Source: Larix kaempferi
Lineage: Eukaryota; Streptophyta; Pinopsida; Pinales; Pinaceae
Direction: 5' to 3'
Assembly (NCBI GenBank): GCA_027924585.1
Contig: BSBM01001025.1
Span: 1-64,000 of the forward strand
Length of the DNA: 64,000 bases
A program made the position numbers and the translations under genes. The notes below the pieces were generated by a model that worked only from the letters and a program-made list of their open reading frames with translations, was not told where the DNA came from and ran no database searches. Below, piece by piece: positions 45,822 to 57,662 of this stretch. How positions within the stretch are numbered: position 1 is the first letter of the stretch; each line of letters begins with the position of its first letter.

Positions 45822-47369
45822 TTATAGTTTGGTAACTCGACGAGCTTTAGAAAGCTTAGCTTTAAGTTCTAGGATCTTAAGCTTTTGACGTTTTATCTGC
45901 TCGAGCAAGTGATTATTGGTTATTATCATGGACTTCTTGGCTTCTTTGTATCTATTATTCTTCAGGTTTGCTTCTTTCCATCTATTCACCCAATCTAACA
46001 GCTCTCCTTTGACCGTTTTATTCTCTTCATCTCTTATTGTTACATTAGCTTGGCATTCATTCAATTCTTCTTTTAATTGTGATATTTTACTCTCATATAT
46101 TCGATTAAGAACCTGTTGTAAGGTTTCCTCATCCTGATCATGAAATGAGTCATTGGATTGGGAAGAATTAGGTTCATTCAATTCCCGAACAGGTGAAGCG
46201 ATACTCATGAATGAAGGCTCAGGCCCAGACTCATTAGAATAAGCATTACAAATAATCTCTTTAGTCAAAGGCGTCACAGGATCATTCATTTCTAAACTTT
46301 GCTCATCATTATGAACAACCTCACGAATTGGGGAAAATACATCATCTTCATCCTCAATTTGAATTACAAATGATTCTGTATTTTGTTGCTCGATCGTAGG
46401 CATTGAAATCGTGGTCATACTACGAGTGAGTCTACGAGAAGACTTATAGATGGAGTCTTCTTGTTTAAGTTTATAGTTCTTTGAAAATTTTGAGCTCGTA
46501 ATTCCTCTATCAACCACTACATCTGATTTACTGATGAGTTCTTCATTACAAACATCAACAGGGTTTTAATTATCCATTACAAACTTTCCCTTTTCCATGT
46601 TGATATTAATGTCGTCCTTTATATACAAAAAATCATCATCAAGGTTTGATACTGAAGGTTCATCATTAGTCAACTTCTTTCTCTTTAATTGGGTTTGGTT
46701 TCTTTCCAAAGGCCAATGTTCAGCATTTTTTCTTTCAATAAAAAAATGCTCCCAGCTCCTATCCATTAGAGACAATTGATGCTGAACTAAAATTTTAACC
46801 AGGCCATAATAAAATAATGTATGCTTCTAATTTACATTTTCACTCTTCATAGCATTTGACATTTTCTCTAGACTATTAAGCAAATAATAGGGAAGATTTA
46901 TCGTTGAACCAGTAAATTCCATTAATAGTCTAAGATGATATAAATGTACCAATGAATAATGCCCATCGTAGGTTATATACTGGATAATCAACTGTAGCAA
47001 TATTTTCCATTTCAGCTTCAGAAATTTCATTGAATACCCAAATTTATCATCATAATCCATAGGCAGAGGTAACAAAAATCGTTTGCATTTGGCCTTATTT
47101 ACTTCTGACTTTTTTAACCATTTTTCTCCAATTTGTGGAAGCTGGGTTGCCCTAGCTATGAAGTCTTCTGACAAAACCAGGGTTAAATCCCCTATCTGGG
47201 CAACATTATCCTTCAAGGAAAATGAAAATCAGCGTGTTACTTCTGTGTTGTAACCATCAAAGCTCGCAAAGAACTTCCTCCAACCGATTTTCTCAATTAA
47301 TAGCGAAACCTCAGGTTCTATTTCCACGAGTTCATCACTAGATGGTTCAATTCGGCACAATGGAGCCAT
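45822..47369 (-). pseudogene. LTR-internal gene of G, right copy
   Basis: One minus-strand frame of 516 codons including the stop runs from ATG (47369) to TAA (45822), with in-frame stops at about 47229 (TGA, shared with the left copy), 46827 (TAG) and 46566 (TAA). The first 180 codons contain GWRKFFASFDGYNTEV, DLTLVLSEDFIARATQLPQ and HLYHLRLLMEFTGSTINLP, resembling a widespread uncharacterised plant transposon-associated domain. The middle is acidic. The last 120 codons (LNECQANVTIRDEENKTVKG to the lysine-rich LEQIKRQKLKILELKAKL) look like a coiled coil. The gene lies in the LTR, in sense with G. It starts 11 bp from the insertion point of E. Confidence 0.6.
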
Positions 47370-47379
47370 TTCACCTATC

Positions 47380-48063
47380 TGTTAACAATCAAATTGACAC
47401 CCTTAGTCATGTGACAGATGAAGCATACGTTTAGCATGAACCTACAGCAGGAATACATGACACAAGTTCATTCAGAGATGAATCCTCTCTGAGAAATGCA
47501 TTAAAATGCATTAATTGTGCTTAAAACCATTCTAAGTGGTGCAAAAAGCCTAAAAACTATGGAAAAAGGGTTTTTAAGTGAAAATGATCTAAAATCATGA
47601 AAGGGGATTATCCCACACTCAAAAGAGAAGCATAAGGCCCATTTCACAATGCTATATAAGAAAGGCTTTGGGGCATGGTAAAGAGGAATCAGAAGAGCAA
47701 AGGAATGTTGGAGAGATTCTGAAGGAGGAGAAAGAGCTAAAATTCTTCAAAAGCAAGGGTGAAGGAAGGAAATCTTATGGAAATGGAGGAAGGATGCACA
47801 CCCATATCCATGGTAATCATGTATCTTCTTCATTGTTTTAATATGAAATAATTCAAGTTTCTACCATTTTAGTGTTGAATGCTTGCTTATCTTGCATGAT
47901 TCTAATCCTGAAATGTTGTTAGATCTCAATGAATGTTTAATGAATGAAATTATATCTTAAGAAATTTGTGATAATTGCTTCATTTCTGATGTAAAGGCTC
48001 ACCACCTCTTAGATAAATAGTTAAAATAGTGTAGAAACAACCCTGCACTAAATACTGTTATCA
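47380..48063 (+). repeat. 5' LTR of element E
   Basis: 684 bp, TGTTAACAATC...TGTTATCA. A TATA box CTATATAAG lies at 47652-47660. The LTR end is three bases before the primer site. Not similar to the LTRs of C or D. The 3' partner is outside the window, so the ends are inferred from the TG...CA limits and the primer site. Confidence 0.7.
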
Positions 48064-48066
48064 GAA

Positions 48067-48081
48067 TGGCGACTCCATTGC
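48067..48081 (+). other. Primer binding site of E, tRNA-Arg type
   Basis: TGGCGACTCCATTGC; the first ten bases match the A/C primer sites exactly. Confidence 0.75.
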
Positions 48082-48289
48082 TTGAAAATTCTTGATATTT
48101 CATTATTTTTCTTCAATTTTTTGGTGTTCTTCCTTTATATCTACTCCTTTGTGGCTTAAATATCCATTAAAGAACCTAATATCTAGCTAGGGAAGCTTAA
48201 AACTAGCCTACCCATGTCTTTAATCCATCAAACCACCTTCAAATGCATTCAGATCTGAGTTTCTTGAATGTTGAGCTGTGTGAATGCAT

Positions 48290-49210
48290 CTATGCTAGGC
48301 TCTTTAAACTCTGCGTGGTTTTTAACTTTGCCTTGACTATTGGGTTTACATTCTTCCACAATTCGGCCTGGTGAAGGCGGTTTGGAGGAGGTATTGAAGA
48401 GTTAATTAAAGATCTCTGTCCAACTGCTAAACCTCGGCGTGAAGCTTAACCTCACTGCCAATTAAAGATCTATGTCCTTCTTTAAGATCTGCGTAAACCT
48501 TAGAGTCTAGAGTGGAGGAAAACCCTGGCATCTTCAGCGTGTTCTGCATGTAGATGCCCCCAAGAATACCAGCGTGTTCAAGAATTTCAATCTCTACGTG
48601 TATTTTTAAAACCCTGCGAAGATCCTAGAGTTCATCGTGTGTCTCTTCAAACAAAGATCCTAAAGCTCTATGTTTATCTCCAAGATCTGGGTGAAAAGTG
48701 TTAAATCTCAGCGTTAAAGTATTTAAAGTCTGCTTAAAATGCTAATAGGCTTGAAGGATATCATTCCCAGCCTTTAAAATCTTCCAAACTAAGAATTTTA
48801 AATATCTTCAGCTCTCTGTCTTCAAACCCTACGTGAATCAAGAACCTGACCTTGCTCTAGCGAAAGCATTGAAGGATAGTAACCAATCTTGAATCTCTGC
48901 GTTTGAAAGTTGAATATCTGCATTTTCATTTCCAGTTGTTGTCTATTGAATGAAGTTTTCATTTGATGTTATCCACTCTATGATTGAAGGCGTTGTCAAA
49001 TGTTGGATATTGGTTGAAAGTTGTGTGATTGAAAGCTGATTGGTTGAATACATCTTTGAGATTCCTTTGAATTGTACGGCTGCATACTTTTTCATTTCCA
49101 TATCTGTATGGTGAATGCTCATTAAACTCTACGTTGAGGGTCCATGGTTTAAACTCTGCGATTTCAAGATATCTTGCTTCCCATTTCAAGATATCCTGCG
49201 TTGATGGTCC
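48290..49210 (+). repeat. Dispersed CTGCGT/CTACGT word array in leader of E
   Basis: Variants of AA(A/T)CTCTGCGTG occur many times in about 900 bp: AAACTCTGCGTGG, AGATCTGCGTAAA, AATCTCTACGTG, AACCCTACGTGAA, AATCTCTGCGTTT, AAACTCTACGTTG, AAACTCTGCG and TATCCTGCGTTG. Spacing is irregular, mostly tens of bases. They are not in one frame and look like a degenerate repeat rather than a gene. Confidence 0.45.
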
Positions 49211-50190
49211 ATGGTACAAATTTTGATTTAAGTCTTTATCATATTGGTAATAATTTTCCTTTTTGATTTAAGTCTTTTTCATAGTGGTAATAGGATACCT
49301 TTTGATTTAAGTCTTTGAAACCATGTTAAACTTGATATTCGAATGAATGAATGGAGCGCCAAAACCTACCAAGGACCATTTTCATAATTTTTCAAAACAC
49401 TCATGTCCATTTTTTTGAAAGTTTTGCATAATAATTTCTAATCTTCAAATTTTGGTTTAAAAAGGGAAAAAAAATTTGCAAAAAATTTTAAATTTTTTAA
49501 GTTTTTAATTTTGGGATTAAAAGGAAAAAACTTTTGCAAAATTTTTAAAAAGTTTTTAAGTCTTTAATTTTGGAATTAAAAGGAAAAACTTTTGCAAAAA
49601 TTTTTAAAATTTTTTAAGTCTTTAATTTTAGATTAAAATGAAAAAATTTGGAATTGTTTTCCAAGCATTTTGCAAAAAAATTGATTAAATTGAAGATGTG
49701 ATTGGAGTGCTTTTGAAAATGTTTTGTTTATTTTTGGAATTCAAATCTTTAGCTTTGAATTAAAAAGAAAAAAAAAATTGCAAAATGTTTTACGTAGTTT
49801 AAATTTTTGCATAATGGAATTCAATTCTTTAGTTTTGGATTAAAAAAGAAAAAAATTTACAAATATTTTTTACAAAGCTTGGAAAGTTTGGAGTAAATTG
49901 AGAGATGTTTGGAAATATTTTTTACAAAGCTTGGAAAGTTTGGAGTAAATTGAGAGATGTTTGGAGTTGTATGCCTTTGATGACCCTTCCACACACATTT
50001 GCATTTCAACAACACACTTGACACGTCACATGTTGAGATAATTTGAGACATTTTATTTCCAAAAAACAGAAATAAACTTTGATTTAGTTACATTTTGTTT
50101 TGGAGTTGAATTTTTTCATAACTTTCATGCACAATTAGAGCAACTGACACCTCTAGAGTTTAGTTTTCTTGAGATATATTGTGTATGAGG
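49211..50190 (+). repeat. A/T-rich tandem repeats in leader of E
   Basis: At 49440-49660 about three units of near 60 bp carry TTAAGTCTTTAATTTTGG and AAAAACTTTTGCAAAA. A perfect 52-bp tandem duplication lies at 49861-49912 and 49913-49964 (core CAAAGCTTGGAAAGTTTGG). No gene was recognised. Confidence 0.55.
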
Positions 50191-50575
50191 AACCATATCC
50201 TCTTCACTCACATCTTATGATGAGCTTGTGAATGAGAAAGTGTATCTTGCATGTAATAGTCTAGGAGTTCATTTTTTCAAAACATCTTATATCGAGTCAC
50301 CGTATCCTCTTCACTTGGGCCTTATGGCAATCTGGTGAATGAGAAAGTGGATCTCACTTGTAACAGAGTAGATTTAATTTTTGCATACAGTATTTCGAGG
50401 CACCGTATCCTCTTCACTTGGGCCTTATAGTGATCTTGTGAATGAGAAAGTCGATCTCACGTGTAACAGTTTAGAATTTAATTCAGAAGCATTCAAAAGG
50501 GCTCTGCGTATCCTCTTCACTTGGGCTTTCGAGCGATCTTGTGAATGAGAAACAGAGATCCTCCATGTAATAGAA
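50191..50575 (+). repeat. Four-copy structured repeat in leader of E
   Basis: Four copies start near 50191, 50298, 50401 and 50506. Each has CCGTATCCTCTTCACTTGGG (or a variant), then GATCTTGTGAATGAGAAAG, then ATCTCACTTGTAACAG; the period is about 103-107 bp. The words and their order are better kept than the spacers. It lies between primer site and gag. Confidence 0.65.
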
Positions 50576-51792
50576 TTAGATTCACTTTTACGTGAGATAT
50601 CTGTTTGGGTTACATTGATCATCAAACATCAATTATTATCCATATTTCTGAAAAACTGTGCATGAACATAAGAAATCTACCAGAAACTTTGCATGTCTGA
50701 AAGAAGCTCATGAACCTCTAACGCTTCCTAAAGTTAGGATATTATTCATATTGAAAGATAACTTAGTGAGCATCTTGCATTGTGTGGTTCATTTTGTTTT
50801 CAAGTCGAAATACCATCAGTTTCACTTCCACTCTTGAGACTAAGCAAACTTCCACTAAAAATTGGCGCTTACTCTAAAATTGACAAACTTTTGATTTTCA
50901 TATCATCAACAAGTTTAGGTTAGTTCCCTGGATTAGGTTTGGAGAGTTAACACTCCTGGGCTGTAAAACTTTGAAACTAGCATTGATTACTAACTGCAAA
51001 TCCATTAGTAGCATGAAACACCTGTCGGGAAAGCGCTTCTGAAACATGAGTCAAGCACGAGGTCAATCTGGATAAGTAAAGGGTGGTTCCCCCCTTTTGC
51101 TTATTTAGTGGGACATGAGCTTATCGAGGGGATTCTATGTTCATTGACAAGTCCTCGGGGTGACATCACTATTTCTAGAGTTCCTGGTTATGAGAGTTGT
51201 CCTCGACTTACAACTGTTCCTTCCAACCGTCAATTGTGAAGTGGTAACTTTAGTGGCTATTGCTAGGATATCACATAGGCTATTGTGAGTGGGACACACT
51301 TGCAATACCTGAGAAAGACTTTGGAACTTCTAATCCTTGGGAGGGTGATTGTTCAAGAACCAACGCTTGCACCCCTGGCGATTAAAGTTTATTGTAACTG
51401 TTTATCATACCTTCACTGATAGCAATTGTCTGAGGCCTAGCACCGCTCATCAGCTACTAGTTTCGGAAGGCCCTCCAATCCATCTTTTCACTGAGCTTCA
51501 GTTATTTGGAAGAGTAAGTTTGCTTGCTTGAAATCTCTAGGGAATTTTTTCTGTGTGGAAATTTTTTTTTTTTGAGTATATACTTCCTTAGGATTTTTTG
51601 ATTCGAACTATCATTTTAAACACATCATTTTATCAACTTCTTAGAAGTGGTTACTCTCCCGATCCACCAGTCACAGTGGCAGCGAGGTGAGTCACCATAA
51701 ATTGAAGGCCCTGCTACATTGCAGAGACAGACACAAAAACCACATTCTAATGACTTCAAAACATAACTGATTTTCAACTCAATTAACATTAC
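50576..51792 (+). other. Rest of leader of E
   Basis: No gene was recognised. AAGTAAAGGG and CCCTTTTGCTT near 51075-51104 can form a stem. Confidence 0.35.
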
Positions 51793-52471
51793 TCAAGAAG
51801 AACAACACCAAATCAACACTGAGAATTCATCATCACATCACGAACTGAATAATATAGACATAGTTGATAATATTACTCTAGTTGAAATTGAAACATTGAA
51901 ACATCACACACATGCTCATGAAATTCCTCCTTTGATGAGTCTTTTAGAACCAGTTGCACTTATTATCCGTGAGTCACTGGGTGATATCAAACCTCTTTCT
52001 GAAATTTTGAATGACCTGCAAAAATCAACAAGAGACCCCATGGATTTCTCAAACATTGGTTTTCCATATGGATCGGCTAATCAGAGTCAACACACACAAG
52101 GAGTAAACTAGAGTCCTCATGGTATACAAAACACTTGTCCAAATTCTACTTTTGGGGGCAACCCTTCACCATGGAATGGTAATATTCCTGGCGGAAGCAA
52201 TGAACCATGGAACATTTATTCCAATTGGAGCTATGCTCCTCAGATTAGTGGAAATTCCCCTGGGGGTTATCCTCCGACTTATCCTATCATAATTCCTAGC
52301 GGCAATCCACCTATCAACCCCATTCTTCCATGGAGTAGGGAGGTTTTAGGAAGTATCCAATCTTCTTGGGGCCCACCTTCGCAAGGAGGAAATCAACCTT
52401 CGAATGCTTATCCAAACCAAGGAAACAATCAATGATGTGGTTCGGTTCCAACTAGTAACTAATCTAATTGG
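51793..52471 (+). pseudogene. Gag-like N-terminal part of E, first half
   Basis: The frame begins about 51793 (EEQHQINTENSSSHHELNN) and holds MSLLEPVALIIRESLGDIKP, then asparagine/proline/glycine-rich repeats such as FGGNPSPWNGNIPGGSN. Stops follow QHTQGVN and GNNQ. It is interrupted at ATTGG by F and continues at 59646. It corresponds to the low-complexity N-terminal region of Gag in C and D. No zinc knuckle or Gag core is present. Confidence 0.55.
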
Positions 52472-53062
52472 TGTTAATGTATATGTAACTTCGGAATGTA
52501 TTTCATCCATGTATTATTGTACTCCTATAGAGATGTGTCATTCCTCTATACGGAAGTGTCGTCATGTGTATTGACAAGTGTCGCAAGTATGTTAACTTGC
52601 CGATGGGTTATTAGACCACCATGTGTGGGGTCGGCCTTGATTTATGTAATATATGGTTGATGTACCTAGCTAGACAAGTCAGCCCCATAAGGTTATTGGG
52701 AAAACAGGACAAGTATAAATAGAGATCAGGAGATCTCTATTTGGATTACTCAGAAACTCATTCTTCCTTCAATCGAAAAGTGGCACACTTGTGAGGAGGA
52801 GGTTCATCTACTAGGAGGAGTCTATCTCTGTGTATTTGGTTGTACTTTGGTTGAGCTATTTTTCTATCTATCTCTGAGGAAGTTGTGGGGTTTTTCACCT
52901 TAGGGTTTTTCCCACAAAAACTCAGTGTCTATTGTCTCTCATGCTTTTGCTTCTTGTGATGATTGGCATGCTTGTTATTATTGATATGCATTGATATACT
53001 GTACATGTTATTCTCTCAGTAAAGATCCTAGAGTATTGTGAATTAATGCTCAAAATTTAACA
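52472..53062 (+). repeat. 5' LTR of F
   Basis: 591 bp, TGTTAATGTATATG...TTAACA. A clear TATA box, TATAAATAG, lies at 52714-52722, which would place transcription start near 52745-52755. Confidence 0.95.
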
Positions 53063-53074
53063 TGGTATCAAAGC
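53063..53074 (+). other. Primer binding site of F, initiator tRNA-Met
   Basis: TGGTATCAAAGC lies directly after the LTR. It is one base off the usual TGGTATCAGAGC of plant copia elements. Confidence 0.88.
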
Positions 53075-53637
53075 TAACCTGAGAAGAAGACATTGTGCAG
53101 TGACGGAAACCAAGGGTTTCTTGTTTATTGGGTTTCTCTCCACAGATTTTGGAAAAGAAATATAGTAGATTGACTCTACTCATCAAGGAGAATCTATCTA
53201 TCCAATCAGAATTCAATTCTGAGCATTTTCAGATTTGGCCCTAAACATTAGGGTTTCCACAAAAATAGGAATTTCTGGAATCTGAATACATAGATGGAAG
53301 CTCCTTGCAAAAATTGAATTTTAGAGCTTTGGATCGATATTTGTGGCTGGGTAAATCTCCGAGAAACTCAAACCCTAATTCAGGGTCCTCCTTAGTGAAC
53401 CCGGGAAGACAAAAAGGCATTTCTGAAGGGTGAAGCTTTGCATATATCAAATTCTTAATACACCAAGCTGATTAGCTCATCAAGGCGCATCTTTCTACCC
53501 TTTCGGAAAGTTGAAATTCATATTTTGAAATTTTAGGGTTTTTTCGACAAACCCTAATCTGGGATGAGATCCAGTTTTCAGCAAGTCAAGTGGTAAGACC
53601 TAAATCTTTTCTATTTCCATTTGAAGTACTCTTTAAT

Positions 53638-54867
53638 ATGTCTCACCACACCAAGTTTGAGGATAAGCTTGAAGGGGCTGATAACTTCCGAGCCTGGAAG
53701 TATAGGATTGGGTTAATCCTGGAAGAGAATGAGTTGTACTCATATGTAAAAGAAGACATCCCTATCCCAGAGAATGAAGAGGCTAAGATATTGCATAAGA
53801 AGAACTTGGTCAAGGCAAAGAGAATCATTGTTGATTCTATCAAGGACCATCTCATCCCCCATGTGTCATCTCTGAAGACACCCAAAGAGATGTTTGATTC
53901 TCTATCCAAGTTATTTGAAGGGAAGAACATAAATCAGAAGATGACTTTGCGGAACCAATTGAAAGGGGTAAAACTTCAAAATGGAGAATCCATTCAATCT
54001 TATTTTTCTAGGGTCTCTCAGATCAAGGAACAACTAGAAGTAGTGGATGAAATGGTAGAGAATGGTCAAGTTGTCATGACCACTCTAAATGGCCTACCCA
54101 GGTCATGGGACTCCTTTATTCAAGGAATCTGTGCAAGAAAGAATTTGGTATCCTTTAGCAGACTACGGGAAGAATGCTCACAAGAAGAAGCAAGGCTTGT
54201 GGCATGAGAAGAAAAGATGGGGAATGAAGATCAAGCTCTCACATCTCACACCAAGAAAGGGAAGTCCAAGAGAGAGCCATCTCACTTCAATAAATTTTCA
54301 CATCACCATAAAGAAAGGAGAATATGCTTCACCTGTAATGAAAAGGGACATATTTCCATAAATTGTCCCAAGAACAAGAAGGACAAAAAAAACTTCAACA
54401 AGAAGAAGAAGGGCAACAAAAGAAGGTATCATGCTCATGCCGTTGAGGATGATGAACCTCCTAAGAAGAAGGCTAGAGCAGAAAGTGATGATGATAACTC
54501 ATCAAGCGAAGAAGAGTGTGTTCTAATCTCTACTCTCACAGGTACTATCTCTCATGGTTGTAATGATTGGATTATTGACAGTGGGGCTTCAAAACACATG
54601 ACTGGGTTTAAAGAATCCTTTGCTAATCTATCTGAACATGAGTCACCCCACAAGGTGAAACTTGGGGATGACTACCAATACCCTATCAAAGGAAGTGGTG
54701 AGGCCTCCTACAATCTAGACTCTAGGAAGTCTTTGAAGATGAAAGATGTTTTGTATGTACCTGGGCTCAAGAAGAACTTACTCTCTATATCTGCATTGGA
54801 TGCAAAAGGTATGAGGGTTTCATTTGTGGGTGGCCAATTTCTAATGTGGTCAAAGGGAAGACCATAG
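53638..54867 (+). pseudogene. Gag and protease of F
   Basis: From ATG 53638 (MSHHTKFEDKLEGADNF) the Gag frame runs with WKYRIGLILEENELYSYV and a typical copia Gag core (KLFEGKNINQKMTLRNQLKG). A TGA at 54205-54207 interrupts it, fitting CGA. The same frame continues with a zinc knuckle CFTCNEKGHISINC (54325-54366), a basic stretch, and the protease motif WIIDSGASKHMTG (D codon at 54577). The frame ends at 54865 because one base is missing from a GGGAAAG-like run near 54857; integrase continues in the next frame. Confidence 0.92.
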
Positions 54868-57662
54868 ATGATGCAGTAGTGATTGGAGAGAAAGAGGGAG
54901 GATTGTATAAACTAAAGGGACTTGAACATGCCATGGTGCATGAATGCATGGAGCCAAGTGAACTTTGGCATAGAATACTTGCTCATATGCACTATAGGGA
55001 ACTTCCAATTGCAAGCAAGGTTGTAGAGGGTCTTCCTGAAATCAAGACCAAACATGAAGGTATTTGCAAAGGATGTGCAAAAGGAAAGAACATAAAGAAA
55101 TCATTTCCAAGCAGTGAAAGCAAGGCAAAAAATATCTTGGAAATTATCCACTCCGATGTATGTGGTCCGATGTCATCCAGTTCTCTGAGTGGGTATGTTT
55201 ACTATGTCTCTTTCATTGATGACTTTTCCAGGAAGACTTGGGTCTACTTCTTGAAGAACAAAGATGAAGTGTTTGATAAGTTCAAGGAATTCAAAGCCTT
55301 GATGGAGAACCAAACTGATAAGAAGATCAAAATATTCAGATCCGACAATGGTGGAGAATTCACTTTAGGTGAATTCAAGAAGTTATGCAGTGATTCAGGG
55401 ATTAAGAGGAAGTTGACGGCTCCATACAATCCACAACAGAATGGAGTTGCAGAAAGAAAGAATCGAACAATTATGGAAGTAGCAAGGGAAATGCTCCATG
55501 ACCAGGATCTACCTATGCATCTATGGGCAGAAGCAGCAAGGACAGTTGTATATGTGTAGAACAGAACAACCCACAAGATATTGGACAACAAGACACCAAA
55601 AGAGGTCTTCTCTGGTAAGAAACCTGAGGTCAGCCATCTCAGAATATTTGGTTGTCCAGTATATACACATGTCCCAAAGGAAAAGAGGACCAAGCTGGAT
55701 CCTTTAGGAAAGAAGGTTATCTTTGTGGGTTACAGTGAAAGCTCGAAAGCTTACAGAATATACTTTCCAGAGTTCAAGAAGATTGATGTCAGTAGGGATG
55801 TAACATTTGATGAAAACTCGGCATTCATCAAATCAAGAAAGACACCTATTGAAGATTATGAAGAACCCAAGGAAACTAGATTTCAAGACACTACTATGAC
55901 TGAAGCAATTCCAGATGTTGATCGTGAAATTGAATATCTACAACAACCTGTAGATCCACCATGCGAGGACAACTCTCACAAGAGGAAACCTGCATGGGCT
56001 AGAGAGCTCATTCAAGATGCAAAAATATTTGGCATTCCAGAAGAAGAACACAGAGCAAAGAAGAGAACTAGATCTCACACTAGTTATGTTGCTTTACACT
56101 GTGATATCATGAACAAAGAACCTTCCAATGATGAAGAAGTAGCAGAAAAGAAAGAATGGAAGGATGCCATGGTGGAGGAATACCAATCAATAATGAAGAA
56201 TGATGTTTGGGATGTTGTCCCAAGACCTGAAGGGAATTCTGTTGTGACTTCCAAATGGATTTACAAGATCAAGCATGCTGCAGATGGCAGCATAGAAAAA
56301 TACAAGGCAAGATTTGTAGCTCGTGGCTTCTCTCAAAAAGAGGGAATAGACTATGAAGAAACTTTTGCTCCTGTAGCCAGGTACACTTCCATCAGATCAG
56401 TACTTGCCCTGGCTGCAGCGATGAAATGGAAGATACACCAGATGGATGTCAAGACTGCCTTCTTGAATGGTGTAGTCGAAGAGGAAGTGTATGTGGAATA
56501 GCCACTTGGTTTTGAAACACATGACAGGGAGTCACATGTGTGCAGATTGAAGAAAGCCTTGTATGGCTTAAAGAAAGCTCCCAGAACTTGGTATGGTAGG
56601 ATGGATAGTTTCCTATCTAGTTTGGGATTTACCAAGAGTAAAGAAGATTCCAACCTTTACTACAAGGTTGAGGAAGGAAATCCTGTGATTCTACTCCTGT
56701 ATGTAGATGACCTATTTGTAACAGGAGATGACAGATTGATTGTCGATACAAAGAGGAAGCTTGCTGCCGAGTTTGATATGAAGGACTTGGGGATGATGCA
56801 CTATTTTCTAAGTATGGAGGTGTGGCAAATTGCAGATGGTATCTTCCTTGGACAAGGGAAGTATACTATAGATATCTTGAAGAGGTTCAGGATAATGGAT
56901 TGCAAGGCCATGGCCACACCTATGGCATCGAATCTGAAGCTTCTTTGTGATGCTTCATCTGAGCCGGTGGATGTCTCTATGTATCGTCAGATGATTGGGT
57001 CCTTGATGTACCTGACAAATACGAGACCAGATATTTGCTTTACGGTGAACACATTAAGCCAGTTCCTGACAGATCCGAGGAGTGTTCACCTGGTTGATGT
57101 AAAGCATATTCTAAGGTACCTGAAGGGTACAGTTGATTATGGGCTCAAGTATGATGCGAATCAAAAGTTTAACCTGCAGGATTATGTTGATTCAGATTGG
57201 GTAGGCAGTGTTGCGAATAGGAAGAGCACTTCTAGGTGCTGCTTCAGTATGGGATCAGGTGTGATCTCTTGGTTTAGCACGAAGCAATCCTGCGTAGCAC
57301 TGAGTACATCCGAAGCAGAGTATGTTGTAGCTTGTTCGGCTAGTTGTGAGGAAATATGGTTAAGGAAGCTACTCTCTAAGCTATTTGATCTACCATTGGA
57401 GGCTATTGGTATCTTCTGTGACAACCAGAGTTGTGTGAAGTTGTCTGAGAACCCGGTGTTCCATGACAGGTCGAAACACATAGAGATCAAATATCCCTAT
57501 ATCAGGGATATGGTGCAGAGAGGAGCAGTGAAGCTCCTATATGTTTCAACAGATGAGAAGAATGCAGATGTGTTGACGAAGCCACTAGCCAAAGTGAATT
57601 TAGAGTACTTCAAAGAGAGGCTTGGTGTTCTTCGGATCGACGACACTTCGAGGAAGAACTGA
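54846..57662 (+). pseudogene. Integrase, reverse transcriptase and RNase H of F
   Basis: One frame with two stops, TAG 55557 and TAG 56499, both fitting CAG. Order: pre-integrase zinc region (ELWHRILAHMHYRELPIASK, then CKGCAKGKN); integrase core with D in HSDVCGPM, D in FRSDNGGEF and E in NGVAERKNR; RT with KEWKDAMVEEY, MDVKTAFLNG and LLLYVDDLFVTGDD (YVDD intact, about 56701); and RNase H with YVDSDWVGS, SEAEYVV and DNQS. It ends RIDDTSRKN at TGA 57660. Domain order places it in Ty1/copia. The lineage within copia is not assigned. Confidence 0.95.

Larger units (their letters stand above)
9526..47379 (-). mobile_element. Element G: old Ty3/gypsy element, split by nested insertions
   Basis: G runs on the minus strand and is the ground layer of this part of the window. 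Its pieces are 9526-11646, 21371-23423 and 39173-47379; D and C fill the gaps. Reading on the minus strand: right LTR (from at least 47379 to 44195), tRNA-Asn primer site, gag, protease, a deleted RT, RNase H, integrase, 3' untranslated DNA and the left LTR. The left LTR is cut by B at 9526 and the right one by E at 47380. The LTR assignment rests on direct-repeat similarity of 9526-11490 to 45436-47379 on the two sides of one gag-pol. The left-right differences look greater than those between the two LTRs of C, consistent with greater age. Confidence 0.7.
44195..47379 (-). repeat. Right (5') LTR of G, interrupted by E
   Basis: The LTR ends CCAACA at 44195 next to the primer site and reaches at least 47379, where E enters: 3185 bp or more, unusually long. 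Positions 45436-47379 repeat 9526 to about 11490. Features inside: the gene at 45822-47369, a hairpin (45722-45756), a (TA)n run at 45084-45101, and a 27-bp tandem duplication at 45233-45286. The part from 44195 to 45435 has no second copy in the window. Confidence 0.6.

Noticed and set aside
50191-50575. CRISPR-like array
   Set aside because: Four diverged units with related, not unique, spacers inside a plant retrotransposon leader; no CRISPR features.
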